Positions 5,725 through 6,672 of a stretch of DNA of 6,672 bases are shown piece after piece. The notes beneath the pieces are model-generated. The model was given only the letters and a program-made list of their open reading frames with translations. It was not told where the DNA came from and ran no database searches. The number at the start of each line of letters is the position of its first letter. Within the stretch, counting starts at the first letter, position 1. The DNA is from Gammaproteobacteria bacterium (GTDB lineage Bacteria > Pseudomonadota > Gammaproteobacteria > Enterobacterales > Kangiellaceae): contig NVTT01000090.1 of the NCBI GenBank assembly GCA_002401655.1, forward strand, positions 914-7,585. Direction: 5' to 3'. The position numbers were made by a program, and so were the translations under genes.

Positions 5725-6306
5725 ATGACCCTTCGATTTTTATTTAGCTTTATTTTTATCATCGCACTAAGTGGCTGTGTCACTAAATCATTAACCTTGC
5801 TAGATGCAAAAAAAAACATACCGTTAGAAAAAGCCAATCACTGGAAGCTTAACGCGCGTGTCGCCATTCGGTTACCTAAGGAAAGTCATACGGCCAGTTT
5901 AAATTGGCAAAAGAACAATAAGACTTTTGATTTTTATTTGTCAGGCGCTTTTGGTGTCACCATCGCTCATATTATTCAAGGTGAAAAACAAGCATCTATA
6001 GAAGTTGCAAAGTCAGAAAAGTTATATCATAAAGATATTGAGCTTTTAGTACATAATACGCTAGGTTGGAGTTTTCCTATTCATCAATTGAGCTACTGGG
6101 TTAAAGGATTACCGTCGGGTAACGACAAAGAAATAATTACACGAGATTCCTTTGATCGTATTAAACACATTAGCTTTGAAGAGTGGGAAATTAGTTTCTC
6201 AAAATATAGAAAATACCGGGGTTTTATTTTACCAAAAATCATTACCGCGAAGCATCCAAATTTAACCTTGAAAATTGTTGCGAAAAAATGGCAGTTTTAT
6301 GAGTAA
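5725..6306 (+). CDS. lolB: Outer-membrane lipoprotein receptor LolB
   Basis: LolB accepts lipoproteins from the periplasmic carrier LolA and inserts them into the inner leaflet of the outer membrane; it is itself a lipoprotein. The signal peptide [18 protein letters not shown] ends in a canonical lipobox LSGC, giving lipidated Cys18. The +2 residue is Val rather than Asp, so the protein should be sorted to the outer membrane. The mature part shows the LolB pattern: [13 protein letters not shown] (about 38-50), [45 protein letters not shown] (about 106-130) and the C-terminal segment W-x-I-x-F-x-KY. The 193-residue length is normal for the family. It sits 25 bases after the TPR gene and overlaps ispE by 8 bases, the usual lolB-ispE arrangement. 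A pairing with a lolA gene elsewhere in the genome is expected but cannot be seen here. Confidence 0.93.
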   Translation: MTLRFLFSFIFIIALSGCVTKSLTLLDAKKNIPLEKANHWKLNARVAIRLPKESHTASLNWQKNNKTFDFYLSGAFGVTIAHIIQGEKQASIEVAKSEKLYHKDIELLVHNTLGWSFPIHQLSYWVKGLPSGNDKEIITRDSFDRIKHISFEEWEISFSKYRKYRGFILPKIITAKHPNLTLKIVAKKWQFYE

Positions 6307-6672
6307 GTCAGCTTTACCCCAATCCGATTTATCTAAAACCGATTTATCTAAAACCAATTTGTCTAAAACCAGCTTTCCGTGTCCTGCAAAATTAAATTTA
6401 TTTTTACAGTTTATTGGGCAACGTGACGATGGTTATCATTTATTACAAAGTTATTTTCAACTCTTGGATTTTGGTGATGAATTAGAAATAGAAATCACTC
6501 AGAGTTCCGGCTCTAGCTCAAAAATTAATTTCACCTGTAATCAAAAAGAGCTTGAAACTAATAATAATCTTGTTATTCAAGCAGCAAAGTTGCTTCAAGA
6601 AAAACAAAAAATAAAACAAGGTGCTATACAAGGTGCTAACATACACTTAATCAAAAACTTACCCGTTGGCGG
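6299..6672 (+). CDS. ispE: 4-diphosphocytidyl-2-C-methyl-D-erythritol kinase, N-terminal part (runs off the window)
   Basis: IspE is a GHMP-family kinase that phosphorylates CDP-methylerythritol with ATP in the MEP route to isoprenoids. The 124 visible residues include [20 protein letters not shown], then [30 protein letters not shown] and [13 protein letters not shown], which track E. coli IspE closely. Lys31 corresponds to active-site Lys10 of E. coli. The window ends at the start of the glycine-rich ATP loop, so the ATP site and catalytic Asp are not seen. From the ATG at 6299, which overlaps the lolB stop, the protein has about 20 more N-terminal residues than E. coli IspE, made largely of a [15 protein letters not shown] triplicate. 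A TTG at 6359 in the third unit would give the usual family length but has no Shine-Dalgarno. The ATG also lacks a good one and is probably translationally coupled to lolB. Confidence 0.95.
   Translation, partial: MSKSALPQSDLSKTDLSKTNLSKTSFPCPAKLNLFLQFIGQRDDGYHLLQSYFQLLDFGDELEIEITQSSGSSSKINFTCNQKELETNNNLVIQAAKLLQEKQKIKQGAIQGANIHLIKNLPVG
6326..6370 (+). repeat. Three tandem 15-bp units at the start of ispE
   Basis: GATTTATCTAAAACC occurs twice in direct tandem (6326-6340, 6341-6355), followed by AATTTGTCTAAAACC (6356-6370), which differs at two positions. They encode [10 protein letters not shown] and NLSKT. The unit length is a multiple of three, so copy-number change would not shift the frame. 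It lies between the overlapping start codon and the first conserved IspE residues. Confidence 0.9.

Noticed and set aside
1..6672. CRISPR arrays, insertion sequences, tRNA or rRNA genes, phage attachment sites
   Set aside because: No regularly spaced repeats, transposase fragments, cloverleaf-like segments or rRNA-like stretches were seen on either strand.

Overview
The window looks like chromosome from an AT-rich gammaproteobacterium. The evidence is the conserved neighbourhood in which hemA-prfA runs in one direction and a TPR lipoprotein gene, lolB and ispE run in the other. I recall this layout from Pseudomonas and related lineages; in E. coli the TPR gene is absent and lolB faces hemA directly. 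Genus cannot be fixed from the sequence alone.

Minus strand, read from the middle of the window leftwards: hemA (glutamyl-tRNA reductase, first committed step of tetrapyrrole synthesis), prfA (peptide chain release factor 1), a roughly 100-base gap holding a probable promoter/operator, a compact type II toxin-antitoxin pair (addiction-module antitoxin plus RelE/ParE-family toxin), and the first 52 codons of an aspartoacylase-family zinc hydrolase that starts one base after the toxin stop. The usual third gene of this operon, prmC, which encodes the methylase of the RF1 GGQ glutamine, is not next to prfA. The toxin-antitoxin/aspartoacylase cluster occupies its place.

Plus strand, read rightwards: after a 314-base divergent intergenic region come a 696-residue TPR lipoprotein, lolB (outer-membrane lipoprotein receptor) and the 5' part of ispE (4-diphosphocytidyl-2-C-methyl-D-erythritol kinase). 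They look like one operon: 25 bases separate the first two and the last two overlap by 8. A good sigma-70-like promoter lies about 60 bases before the TPR gene.

Most of the window is ordinary housekeeping sequence. I do not see a clearly new biological system. The points worth a second look are: the toxin-antitoxin/aspartoacylase insertion; a perfect 10-bp hairpin just upstream of hemA, which has no Shine-Dalgarno sequence; two lineage-specific insertions in HemA, one a 15-bp tandem duplication, and loss of the cysteine equivalent to E. coli Cys170; a triplicated 15-bp repeat at the start of ispE; and an exact 17-bp sequence shared by the leaders of prfA and lolB.
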